Source of the DNA: JBBAFS01 sp041655255
GTDB taxonomy: Bacteria > Spirochaetota > Spirochaetia > Sphaerochaetales > Sphaerochaetaceae
NCBI GenBank assembly: GCA_041655255.1
Contig: JBBAFS010000016.1
Span: forward strand, 1 to 27,709
DNA length: 27,709 bases
Direction: 5' to 3'
Positions 1-7,229 of the stretch are shown here, piece by piece (the stretch's first letter is position 1; each line of letters starts with the position of its first letter). Position numbers and translations under genes: made by a program. Below the pieces are notes generated by a model. It ran no database searches and was not told the DNA's origin. It saw only the letters and a program-made list of their open reading frames with translations.

Positions 1-1
1 A

Positions 2-814
2 GTAGGTGGACAATTGTACAGATGGGCTCACTCAATTGAGTTAGATGAATCATTTCGCTCGTTAGCTAATCGTCATACTGCACACTCCCCCATCTTAGAG
101 TGGAGTTTAAACTTCCTACAAGGAAGGGCAATTGATCACCCTATTACACTGTGGGAAGCGATGTATCTACCCACCTTTTTAGAAGAGGCTCTCACTCAGT
201 TTTCTTATATTGATGAACACGGCGCACTCACCTCATTAGTTGACAAAGAGATTGTCCACCACAGTGAAGTTGGCCATCCCCGTTTCACTGTGTTACAACA
301 TTCTCCTACGTTGTATTGGCGAACACTGCTTTTTTCACTAGCACTCTCTTTCGTACTCATCGTACTTGCACGTTTTCAATCAAAAGAACTCTTTTATACA
401 AAAGAGAAGATTATGAGATTTGGTTATGGAATTATGAATACACTGATTTATACTCTTTTAGGAGCAGTTTCAACCATCTTAGCAGTGATGATGATTACCA
501 CCAACCATGATGTCACTTATTTTAATGAAAACATCATCTTTATTTCACCGTTATTATTAGTAGCAGCGTTATGGGCTCTTTTAGCAGCAGGAGGGAACCC
601 TTTAGCTTTGTACTACTTTAGAAAAGCTAATACACTGTTTGCAGTTATTACTGCCCTTTATATTGTAATGAAGCTCGCTTTATCGTTTGTTATGATTCAA
701 GATTCATGGGAGTTTGTCTTTAGTGTCTTACCTCTCTATATAGCAAATAGCACCATCCCTTTTGAAAAGATCATCTTAAGAAAGAAACACATCCTTGATA
801 ACGCTAATTGGTAG
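2..814 (+). CDS. C-terminal part of a DUF4105 (Lnb-like) membrane protein, 5' end outside window
   Basis: The frame is open to the left edge, so the gene begins outside the window; a TTG at 14 is internal rather than a credible start. About 270 residues are visible. The first ~105 look soluble, with the segment 'ITLWEAMYLPTFLEEAL' resembling the end of the DUF4105 domain. Four hydrophobic segments follow, beginning around 'LLFSLALSFVLIVLA', with a short 'TTNHDVTYFNENIIF' loop before the third. That loop and its position resemble the 'DH...N.NLLW' loop of DUF4105 membrane proteins, a family related to the Lnb lipoprotein N-acyltransferase. The catalytic part would lie upstream, so activity cannot be judged. 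The stop overlaps the end of the convergent arcC by 11 nt and no terminator is visible. Family call is by eye from conserved spacing; it could be another polytopic membrane protein. Confidence 0.55.
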   Translation, partial: VGGQLYRWAHSIELDESFRSLANRHTAHSPILEWSLNFLQGRAIDHPITLWEAMYLPTFLEEALTQFSYIDEHGALTSLVDKEIVHHSEVGHPRFTVLQHSPTLYWRTLLFSLALSFVLIVLARFQSKELFYTKEKIMRFGYGIMNTLIYTLLGAVSTILAVMMITTNHDVTYFNENIIFISPLLLVAALWALLAAGGNPLALYYFRKANTLFAVITALYIVMKLALSFVMIQDSWEFVFSVLPLYIANSTIPFEKIILRKKHILDNANW

Positions 815-1748
815 TGATGATTGTTCCACTTTGATGATGAAGTGCTTGGTGTAATACTTCAAAAGAGGTGATAATAGCCTCGTTGTGTGTGGCTTCAATA
901 AAATCGATAATAGCCTCAATTTTAGGAAGCATACTTCCCGGGGCAAAGTGTCCCTCTTGGATATAGGTTTGACACTCTTGTACGTTCATCGCATCTATTG
1001 AAGTTTGATTGGAAGTGTTGTAATTGAGATAGACTTTATCTACCGCTGTTGAGATAAGAAAGATATCTGCTCTTAGGTGTTGTGCCAACAAAGAGGCTGT
1101 TCGATCTTTATCTATGACAGCTTCAATTCCACTGTATGAACCATCACTTGTTTGAATAACAGGGATGCCTCCTCCCCCACAACAAATTACCACGTGTCCT
1201 TGATCGACAAGACTTTGAATAAGAGAAAGTTCAACAATCTTTTGAGGATGGGGAGAAGCCACAACTCGTCTATAGCCACGTCCTGCATCATCAACAATAT
1301 CCCACCCAAGTGTCTCTTGCTTTTCTAATGCTATGTGCTCTCCCATATATGAACCAATAGGTTTAGAGGGATGATTAAAGGAAGGGTCTTCAGAGTCGAC
1401 TACAACTTGAGTTACCACAGTAGCAACACTTGTATTAAGATTATATCTACCAAGTTCGTTACTAAGAGCCATTTGAAGTTGGTAGCCAATGGTCCCTTGG
1501 GTATTTGCTACACACACATCAAGTGGTTCAGAGGCGATCTCTTTTTGCGCTATTTCACTACGCCTGAGTGCATACCCTACTTGTGGACCATTGCCGTGGG
1601 TAATAACCACTTTATGTCCCTCTTTAATAAGTTGGGCAATGTGGCGACAGGTGTGCTCTACCGCTTTGTACTGCTCAGCTACACTGTAGGTGGCATCTTT
1701 ATCTAAAAGGGAGTTTCCTCCAATAGCAATTACTATGAGTTTTGACAT
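804..1748 (-). CDS. arcC: Carbamate kinase
   Basis: A cytoplasmic amino-acid-kinase-fold enzyme that interconverts carbamoyl phosphate + ADP with carbamate + ATP; in fermentative bacteria it usually harvests ATP in the arginine deiminase or agmatine/allantoin routes. Visible motifs are the N-terminal 'IAIGGNSLL', 'HGNGPQVG', the glycine-rich 'CCGGGGIPVI', and the nucleotide-site region 'VIDKDRTASLLA' with 'GSMLPKIEA' near the C terminus. Length of 314 residues is normal. I chose the ATG at 1748 over the adjacent TTG at 1751 because AGGAG lies 7 nt upstream of it. No arcA, arcB or transporter gene is in the window, so the source of carbamoyl phosphate is unknown. Divergent from yhhQ; convergent with the DUF4105 gene, overlapping by 11 nt. 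Confidence 0.95.
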   Translation of the reverse strand: MSKLIVIAIGGNSLLDKDATYSVAEQYKAVEHTCRHIAQLIKEGHKVVITHGNGPQVGYALRRSEIAQKEIASEPLDVCVANTQGTIGYQLQMALSNELGRYNLNTSVATVVTQVVVDSEDPSFNHPSKPIGSYMGEHIALEKQETLGWDIVDDAGRGYRRVVASPHPQKIVELSLIQSLVDQGHVVICCGGGGIPVIQTSDGSYSGIEAVIDKDRTASLLAQHLRADIFLISTAVDKVYLNYNTSNQTSIDAMNVQECQTYIQEGHFAPGSMLPKIEAIIDFIEATHNEAIITSFEVLHQALHHQSGTIITTN

Positions 1749-1772
1749 CAATAAACTCCTTATTTTGTGTAC

Positions 1773-1800
1773 ACTATCACACAGTGAGTTTTTTCTACAA
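1773..1800 (-). promoter_or_regulatory. Candidate promoter of arcC
   Basis: On the minus strand TTGTAG (1800-1795) and GATAGT (1778-1773), preceded by TGT, are separated by 16 nt. A perfect 8-bp palindrome GTGTACAC lies at 1767-1774 across the downstream edge of the -10 and could be an operator. Matches are modest, so this is a weak call. Confidence 0.35.
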
Positions 1801-1888
1801 TATTTTATGAGGCAGTTTGACGTAATTTCTTCTCTTTACTAAGAGGCAAATTTCTTGTAGTGTCTCGGCATACAAAAAGGGGGCACAC

Positions 1889-2536
1889 ATGTTCACAAAA
1901 GAGCAAAAAAAGCAATTTTTATTTGCTTTATATCTTACTTCCATGGTGTTAGTTAATATTCTTGGTTCTAAAATAACCTACCTAAGACTATTCTCACTTT
2001 TAGAGATACGTACCAGTGTCGGTATTTTATTTATGCCTTTACTGTTTTTAATCACCGATATTACAACTGAAGTGTATGGGCGTAAAACCTCGAGTCAGTT
2101 TGTGAACCTCTCTACCATGATGTTGGTGTTTATGTTTATCATGACATGGTTGTGTATCATCTTACCTGGACACCCCACATGGCCCCTACAAGAGGCATAT
2201 GTAAATATCTTTTATTCGAGTATGAGAATGACAATTGCCTCTTTGATCTCATTTTTTATTGCACAACATATCGATGTTCTTATCTTTTGGTCTATTAAAG
2301 TGCTCTCTAAAGAGAAACATTTGTGGATTAGAAATAATGTAAGTACCATTATTAGCCAATTTGTCGATACAACTATTTTTATGTTTATCGCATTTTATAA
2401 AACAGCAAGTGCTCCCACTGTGAGCGGAGTCTTTACCCTTATTTTACCGTATTGGATCTTTAAGATCATATTTGCCTTATTAGATACCCCCTTTTGCTAT
2501 CTTGGGGTATGGTGGATAAAAAGGAGTAAGAATTAG
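1889..2536 (+). CDS. yhhQ: Queuosine-precursor transporter, YhhQ/VUT family
   Basis: A 215-residue polytopic inner-membrane protein of the YhhQ (DUF165, Vut_1) family, whose E. coli member imports the 7-deazaguanine precursor of queuosine. About six hydrophobic segments are visible, starting with 'FALYLTSMVLVNILGSKI'. The family signature 'LITDITTEVYGR' follows the second membrane segment, and 'RNNVSTIISQFVDT' corresponds to the conserved 'RNN..ST..sQ..Dt' region. The ATG has a G-rich site (AGGGGG, 1878-1883) 5 nt upstream. A possible -35 TTGACG (1817-1822) is followed at 17 nt only by a poor TAAGAG. No queuosine synthesis gene lies alongside, consistent with a salvage role. The next gene starts 4 nt after the stop, so the two probably share a transcript. 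The exact transported precursor cannot be read from sequence. Confidence 0.88.
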   Translation: MFTKEQKKQFLFALYLTSMVLVNILGSKITYLRLFSLLEIRTSVGILFMPLLFLITDITTEVYGRKTSSQFVNLSTMMLVFMFIMTWLCIILPGHPTWPLQEAYVNIFYSSMRMTIASLISFFIAQHIDVLIFWSIKVLSKEKHLWIRNNVSTIISQFVDTTIFMFIAFYKTASAPTVSGVFTLILPYWIFKIIFALLDTPFCYLGVWWIKRSKN

Positions 2537-2540
2537 AGCT

Positions 2541-3278
2541 TTGGATTATAAGACCTATATTTTTGGAGATAGTATCACTCACGGTCGTATCGGTTCTTCC
2601 TATACGAGGCATCTCTCAAAGAGTGTTCGTCCCTATGGGGTCGATGGAAGTACGTTCTTACAAACAAAAGAGCGCCTATTCACCTTTTTAGAGAATAATC
2701 CTCCAACAACAAAGGAGACCTACATATTCCAAAGCGGTACGAATGATCTTCTTATCCCCCATATGCACGCTCTTGGGGGAGCGTGGGCTCTCTCTTCTCA
2801 ACAAAAAATGGATGCTCCAAACGGACCGTTACGTGATGATCAAGACTTTGAACGTGAGTTACATCTCATGATGAAAGAGATACACTTGTTGTATGGTGAT
2901 ATCTCTTTTAAGATGTGTACCTTATTTCCTATCGGAGAAGTATTAACTTCTTCGTTAAATAACAAAAGAGAAAAACGTAATGAGATGATAAAGCGAGCAA
3001 TCAGCCACTATGAATCTTTTGGTGTGTGTGATATTGCCTATGAGGCAGAGCAATCACTTAAGGAGATTGCCGATCCGAGTGATTATCTTTTGGGGAGTCC
3101 TCAAACACTGTTTGAAGATGGGCTTTATATCCAAGGAGATGAACAAAAGATTCAACACCTCTCAGATCAAAGACGATTATACCTTACATTAGATGGAGTA
3201 CACCCCAACAAAAGCGGAGCAAAGATGATTGCATCGGCACTACAACAGTGTTTACTTCACGGTCGACCAACTTTTTAG
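2541..3278 (+). CDS. SGNH/GDSL-family hydrolase
   Basis: A 245-residue protein with the SGNH hydrolase signature: block I 'FGDSITHG' puts the nucleophile at Ser11, block III 'SGTND' gives Asn68, and block V 'LDGVHPNKSG' gives the Asp218/His221 pair. The block II glycine is less obvious. Substrate (ester or acetyl group of a sugar, lipid or peptide) cannot be inferred. No signal peptide is apparent, so it is probably cytoplasmic. The only reasonable start is the TTG at 2541; an in-frame stop lies at 2517-2519. The best ribosome site (AAGGAG, 2521-2526) is 14 nt away, so initiation is probably weak or coupled to yhhQ, which ends 4 nt upstream. The stop codon abuts the putative lon operator. Confidence 0.85.
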   Translation: MDYKTYIFGDSITHGRIGSSYTRHLSKSVRPYGVDGSTFLQTKERLFTFLENNPPTTKETYIFQSGTNDLLIPHMHALGGAWALSSQQKMDAPNGPLRDDQDFERELHLMMKEIHLLYGDISFKMCTLFPIGEVLTSSLNNKREKRNEMIKRAISHYESFGVCDIAYEAEQSLKEIADPSDYLLGSPQTLFEDGLYIQGDEQKIQHLSDQRRLYLTLDGVHPNKSGAKMIASALQQCLLHGRPTF

Positions 3279-3310
3279 TACATTGAGAGTGTACATATCG
3301 TGCATACAAT
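3278..3310 (+). promoter_or_regulatory. Promoter of lon with overlapping inverted repeat
   Basis: TTGAGA (3283-3288, five of six matches) and TACAAT (3305-3310, five of six) are 16 nt apart. An inverted repeat GTACA (3278-3282) / TGTAC (3290-3294) flanks the -35 hexamer almost exactly, which is where a repressor would act. No CIRCE element is present. The promoter is well supported; the operator is a suggestion. Confidence 0.6.
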
Positions 3311-3328
3311 AATTGTGGAGGATATCTA

Positions 3329-5692
3329 ATGGCAGCAGAACAGGAATTGATGCCGGTTGAGCAGACACTGCCTCGTAATCTTTTTATTCTACCTTTAGTA
3401 GGAACCCCTATTTTCCCAGGTCTTTTCACCCCATTAGTGGTTGAGAGCAAAGAGGATGTTGAAATCGTGAATCAAGCAATGAATCACGGTGGAGATTTAG
3501 GACTCCTGCTTGTGAAAGATGAATCAAAAAATGATTATGATGCCCAAAATCTCTACCGGGTTGGAACAATTGCCAAAATCATAAAACGAATTAAACTCCC
3601 CGATGGGGGAATGAACATATTTATCTCAACAGTAAAGAGATTCCAAGTTAAAGAGTTTCACTCAAGTGGAAAGTTCATTATCGCAGAGGTCGACTACCTC
3701 AATGATATCGAAGATAACCCTACTGAGTTAAAAGCGTGGACTCGCCAACTTATTACTGAGACAAAAAAGCTCTCTAAAGGGAACCCTCTGTTTACTGAAG
3801 AGATGCGCTTGAATATGGTGAATATCGACCAAGCTGGCAAGATGGCCGATTTCATCGCCTCAATTATTAATATTGACCGTAGGGCGCAACAAAGAATCTT
3901 AGAGACTCTTAATGTCCGTCGTAGAATGGAACGAGTTCTTGTGTTCATTAAAAAAGAGCAACAAGTACTTGAGATGCAAGAGCAAATTCAAGCTCGTGTA
4001 AATAGTAAATTAGAAAAAAACCAACGTGAGTATTTCTTACGTGAAGAGTTAAAACATATTCAACAAGAACTTGGACTTACCAGCGATCCAAGAACTGCTG
4101 CATATAATAAAATAGCTAAAGCGCTCTCTGTTTTTCAATTTGAAGGAGAGGTGGCTGAAGCAGTTCAAAGTGAACTCGATAAATTTAAATCACTTGATCC
4201 TAATAGTCCCGATTACGCAATTACTCGAACCTATTTAGAGACTATTGCCGCTTTACCGTGGAATGATCCTAAAGCTGAAGACTTTACCTTAGAGTCTGCT
4301 AAAAAAATCTTAGAGAAAGATCACTACGGCTTAAAGGATGTGAAAGATCGAATCTTAGAGTACCTTGCTGTTCGTAAAAAGAAACAAGATACCAAAGGCT
4401 CTATCATTTGTTTAGTTGGTCCTCCTGGAGTTGGTAAAACGAGTGTAGGAAAATCGATTGCTCGCTCACTGAAAAAAGAGTACTACCGCTTTAGTGTTGG
4501 TGGTATGAGAGACGAATCTGAAATTAAAGGACACCGTCGTACCTATATCGGAGCGATGCCTGGAAAGATTATCCAAGGTTTAAAGACCGTAAAAACAAAA
4601 AACCCCGTCTTTTTAATCGATGAGATCGATAAAATGGGCATCTCTTTTCAAGGAGATCCAGCGAGTGCTTTGTTGGAGGTTTTAGACCCAGAACAAAACA
4701 TCGCTTTTAGAGATCACTATCTCGATTTACCTTTTGATGTGTCTCAGGTGTTGTTTATTGTCACAGCAAATACCTTAGAAACAATTCCTCGTCCTTTATT
4801 AGATAGAATGGAGATCATTCACATTGCAGGGTATACCGCCAATGAGAAACTCTCTATTGGGAAAAAATACCTTGTTCCTAAATCTCTTAAAAAGCACGGC
4901 CTGATTCGTAAAGAGATCTCCTATACTTCAAAGATTCTTCATGAGATTGCCGAATCCTACGCCCGTGAAGCGGGAGTACGTAACTACGAAAAGTCTCTTG
5001 ATAAAATTCACCGTAAAGTAGCTCGTGAGATCTTAGAAAAAGATGTAGAACTCCCTATTAAAATTACTCAAGAAAAACTGATTGAGTATTTAGGACAACC
5101 GCTGTTTAAAGAAGATGAGATTCTCAAAGCTGATCGCCCTGGTATGTCCATTGGCTTAGCATGGACGAGCATGGGTGGAGATACATTGATGATTGAAGCT
5201 GTGAGTTACCCCGGTAAAGGGGAGTTCAAACTCACCGGTAAATTAGGCGAGGTGATGCAAGAGTCGGCAAACATTGCCCTCACCCACCTCAAATCGATTG
5301 CTGTAAGTCACAATATCGACCCTGAGTGGTTTACAAAACATGCTATTCACCTCCACGTCCCTGAAGGGGCAACTCCGAAAGATGGACCGTCGGCAGGTAT
5401 TACCATGGCAACAGCCCTTTACTCGTTAATTACGAATGAAGTGATTACACCACGTTTGGCTATGACTGGAGAGTTAGATTTAGTGGGGAAAGTGATGCCC
5501 ATTGGTGGATTAAAAGAGAAGGTCTTGGCAGCAAGACGAAATGATATTACAACTATCTTGGTACCAAAATTTAACAAACGGGATGTTGATGAACTTGAAG
5601 AGGAGATTACCAAAGGAATTACCTTCCACTTAGTCTCCACCTTTGACGAAGTATTAGATCACGCCTTTAGTAAGAAGAAAAAGAAGAAATAG
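3329..5692 (+). CDS. lon: ATP-dependent protease Lon (LonA type)
   Basis: Cytoplasmic homohexameric AAA+ protease that unfolds and degrades damaged and selected regulatory proteins. The 787 residues match the usual LonA length. The order is an N-terminal substrate-binding domain (about 15-210, starting near 'LFILPLVGTPIFPG'), a helical linker with coiled coil, the AAA+ module with Walker A 'GPPGVGKTS' at residue 364 and Walker B 'VFLIDEIDK' near 428, then the protease domain. The catalytic dyad is visible as Ser688 in 'KDGPSAGIT' and Lys731 in 'GGLKEKVLAA', with the same 43-residue spacing as E. coli Ser679/Lys722. It ends with a run of six lysines. GGAGG (3317-3321) stands 7 nt before the ATG. 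The U32 gene follows after 2 nt, so both probably share the promoter at 3283-3310. Confidence 0.98.
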   Translation: MAAEQELMPVEQTLPRNLFILPLVGTPIFPGLFTPLVVESKEDVEIVNQAMNHGGDLGLLLVKDESKNDYDAQNLYRVGTIAKIIKRIKLPDGGMNIFISTVKRFQVKEFHSSGKFIIAEVDYLNDIEDNPTELKAWTRQLITETKKLSKGNPLFTEEMRLNMVNIDQAGKMADFIASIINIDRRAQQRILETLNVRRRMERVLVFIKKEQQVLEMQEQIQARVNSKLEKNQREYFLREELKHIQQELGLTSDPRTAAYNKIAKALSVFQFEGEVAEAVQSELDKFKSLDPNSPDYAITRTYLETIAALPWNDPKAEDFTLESAKKILEKDHYGLKDVKDRILEYLAVRKKKQDTKGSIICLVGPPGVGKTSVGKSIARSLKKEYYRFSVGGMRDESEIKGHRRTYIGAMPGKIIQGLKTVKTKNPVFLIDEIDKMGISFQGDPASALLEVLDPEQNIAFRDHYLDLPFDVSQVLFIVTANTLETIPRPLLDRMEIIHIAGYTANEKLSIGKKYLVPKSLKKHGLIRKEISYTSKILHEIAESYAREAGVRNYEKSLDKIHRKVAREILEKDVELPIKITQEKLIEYLGQPLFKEDEILKADRPGMSIGLAWTSMGGDTLMIEAVSYPGKGEFKLTGKLGEVMQESANIALTHLKSIAVSHNIDPEWFTKHAIHLHVPEGATPKDGPSAGITMATALYSLITNEVITPRLAMTGELDLVGKVMPIGGLKEKVLAARRNDITTILVPKFNKRDVDELEEEITKGITFHLVSTFDEVLDHAFSKKKKKK

Positions 5693-5694
5693 AG

Positions 5695-6924
5695 ATGGAA
5701 TTATTAAGCCCAGCTGGCGATATTGAAAAACTCTCATATGCGTATGCATATGGGAGTGATGCCGCATATATAGGATTGCAAGAGTTTTCATTACGTACTC
5801 GAGCTGGAAGTATTACGTCTAGTGATATTGATCGCCTTTATGAGATAAAGGGGAATAAAAAACTCTACGCTGCACTCAATAGCTATTTCAATGAAGATGA
5901 TCTTAAGCGCCTTCTTCAACGCCTCCCCTCTATAGAAGAGATGCCCTTTGATGCCTTTATCGTCAGTGACTTAGGGGCAGCTGCAACACTACAAGATCAC
6001 TTTGGTGATGATGTAACTCTTCATCTTAGTACCCAAGCAAATGCGTTAAACAGTAAAGCTGTTGGTATGTACCAAAAATTGGGCTTTTCACGAATTATTT
6101 TAGGTCGAGAAACCCCATTAAGTGATATCGCCGAGATAAAAATTGCCCACCCAGAAATGGAAATTGAAGTCTTTGTTCACGGGGCGATGTGTATGGCCTA
6201 CTCAGGGCGCTGTTTTTTAAGTGCTTTTATGGCAAATCGAAGTGCAAACAAAGGCGATTGTGCCCATGCATGTCGGTGGAATTACCGCCTTATGGAAGCT
6301 CCTTCTGAGAACTTAGTATTAGAAGAAGAGAGTCGACCAGGGGAATATTATCCTGTGTATGAAGGTGACGGTTATACGACCATCCTCTCTTCGAAAGATT
6401 TATGTATGATTGACCATCTTGATAAACTCTATCACGCAGGAGTCGATTCTCTTAAAATCGAGGGGAGAATGAAATCTTTGTATTATGTGGCAACAGTAAC
6501 TCGTGCCTATCGTAAAGCGATTGATGCACTGATGAACAATGAAGATCCCTCGACATTCAAAGCGTACCGTGATGAATTATTTGAAGTAAGCCACCGTGAA
6601 TATTCGACCGGTTTTTTCTTTGATAAAGAGGAGATTTCTATCCCTACTGATATCAGTTATATGAGAAATTACCTCTTTATTGGAACTGTGGATGAACAAC
6701 TCTCTTCTCATCAGTATCGCCTCACCTTAAAAAACAAAATTCACAAGGGAATGAAGGTCGAATACATTGGGCCCGATACTCTTGCCTTAGAGGATACAGA
6801 GTTTAGCTTATACGATCTTGAAGGGAATGAACTTGAAGTGGCAAATCACCATCAACAAGTGATTTTACAGACAAAACAGCCAATTTCGTCAAAATTCATT
6901 CTCCGTTCTCCTATTAACAGGTAG
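5695..6924 (+). CDS. Peptidase U32-family protein (RlhA/TrhP-type hydroxylation protein)
   Basis: A 409-residue U32-family protein. Despite the name, characterised E. coli members RlhA and TrhP are needed for prephenate-dependent hydroxylation of 23S rRNA C2501 and tRNA U34, and protease activity is doubtful. The N terminus 'MELLSPAGDIEKL' and the signature around 'HGAMCMAYSGRC' are typical. Four conserved cysteines, at about 166, 173, 189 and 193 ('GDCAHACRWNYR'), fit the proposed iron-sulfur site. It lacks the long C-terminal region of RlhA (653 residues) and is nearer TrhP in size, so RNA target assignment is open. The ATG is 2 nt after the lon stop with only a weak ribosome site, suggesting translational coupling to lon. 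The DAHP synthase elsewhere in the window shows that the chorismate/prephenate route probably exists here. Confidence 0.9.
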   Translation: MELLSPAGDIEKLSYAYAYGSDAAYIGLQEFSLRTRAGSITSSDIDRLYEIKGNKKLYAALNSYFNEDDLKRLLQRLPSIEEMPFDAFIVSDLGAAATLQDHFGDDVTLHLSTQANALNSKAVGMYQKLGFSRIILGRETPLSDIAEIKIAHPEMEIEVFVHGAMCMAYSGRCFLSAFMANRSANKGDCAHACRWNYRLMEAPSENLVLEEESRPGEYYPVYEGDGYTTILSSKDLCMIDHLDKLYHAGVDSLKIEGRMKSLYYVATVTRAYRKAIDALMNNEDPSTFKAYRDELFEVSHREYSTGFFFDKEEISIPTDISYMRNYLFIGTVDEQLSSHQYRLTLKNKIHKGMKVEYIGPDTLALEDTEFSLYDLEGNELEVANHHQQVILQTKQPISSKFILRSPINR

Positions 6925-6961
6925 AAAATCGACAAAAAAGGCGTTTTTATAGCGATTTCTA

Positions 6962-6989
6962 TTGCCTCTTGTCCTATTTGTGATAAAAT
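6962..6989 (+). promoter_or_regulatory. Promoter of the small Hc1-like gene
   Basis: TTGCCT (6962-6967) and TAAAAT (6984-6989) are 16 nt apart, and TGA directly before the -10 makes it an extended -10 element. It lies in the 92-nt gap after the U32 gene and, with the terminator at 7200, frames the small gene as its own transcription unit. Confidence 0.6.
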
Positions 6990-7016
6990 TGTCGTAACTT
7001 AATAGGAGGGGCGCTA

Positions 7017-7193
7017 ATGACAATTCATGAGCAAATTATCGCTCAATTTGAAGCGTATCTAGCTGAGAACCAGAAATTCACAGAGAAAGGGGTGAAGGCC
7101 TCTGCTGCTCGTGCACGAAAGGCTCTCGGAGAACTTGGAAAACTCGCTAAAGAGAGAAGAAAAGAGATTCAAGAAGAGAAAAACGAAGCTTAA
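7017..7193 (+). CDS. Small basic protein resembling histone H1-like Hc1
   Basis: A 58-residue, Lys/Arg/Glu-rich, probably all-helical protein without cysteine, tryptophan or membrane segment. The core 'GVKASAARARKALGELGKL' followed by 'AKERRKEIQEEK' resembles the short Hc1-type nucleoid proteins of Bacteroidetes and Chlamydiae, which have a '(N/G)KAAG.RARKA' core followed by 'LKEFRK.S.EE'. Such proteins bind DNA or RNA and are thought to shape the nucleoid. It is real rather than chance: AGGAGG sits 7 nt before the ATG, a good promoter precedes it and a textbook terminator follows 6 nt after the stop. It lacks the long Lys/Ala/Pro tail of chlamydial Hc1. An unrelated small nucleic-acid- or ribosome-binding protein is possible. 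Confidence 0.78.
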   Translation: MTIHEQIIAQFEAYLAENQKFTEKGVKASAARARKALGELGKLAKERRKEIQEEKNEA

Positions 7194-7199
7194 CAATTC

Positions 7200-7229
7200 G
7201 GACCCGATATTCGGGTCCTTATTTTTTTT
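7200..7229 (+). terminator. Rho-independent terminator after the Hc1-like gene
   Basis: An 8-bp perfect stem GGACCCGA / TCGGGTCC (7200-7207 and 7211-7218) with a 3-nt loop is followed by TTATTTTTTTT on the plus strand. The T tract runs into the last codon of the convergent valS. On the minus strand no T tract follows, so it mainly stops the small gene. Confidence 0.9.

Noticed and set aside
1842..1888. PreQ1 riboswitch ahead of the YhhQ-type gene
   Set aside because: The gene type invites one, but the leader only offers a weak GAGGC/GTCTC pairing and lacks the CUA-rich loop and A-rich tail of preQ1-I; no preQ1-II or III layout was seen either.
3279..3328. CIRCE/HrcA heat-shock operator ahead of lon
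   Set aside because: No TTAGCACTC-N9-GAGTGCTAA element occurs; only the unrelated GTACA/TGTAC repeat is present.
6925..6961. Terminator after the U32 gene
   Set aside because: AAAAA...TTTTT stretches at 6935-6950 could form only a weak A-T stem without a G-C core, so read-through to the terminator at 7200 is likely.
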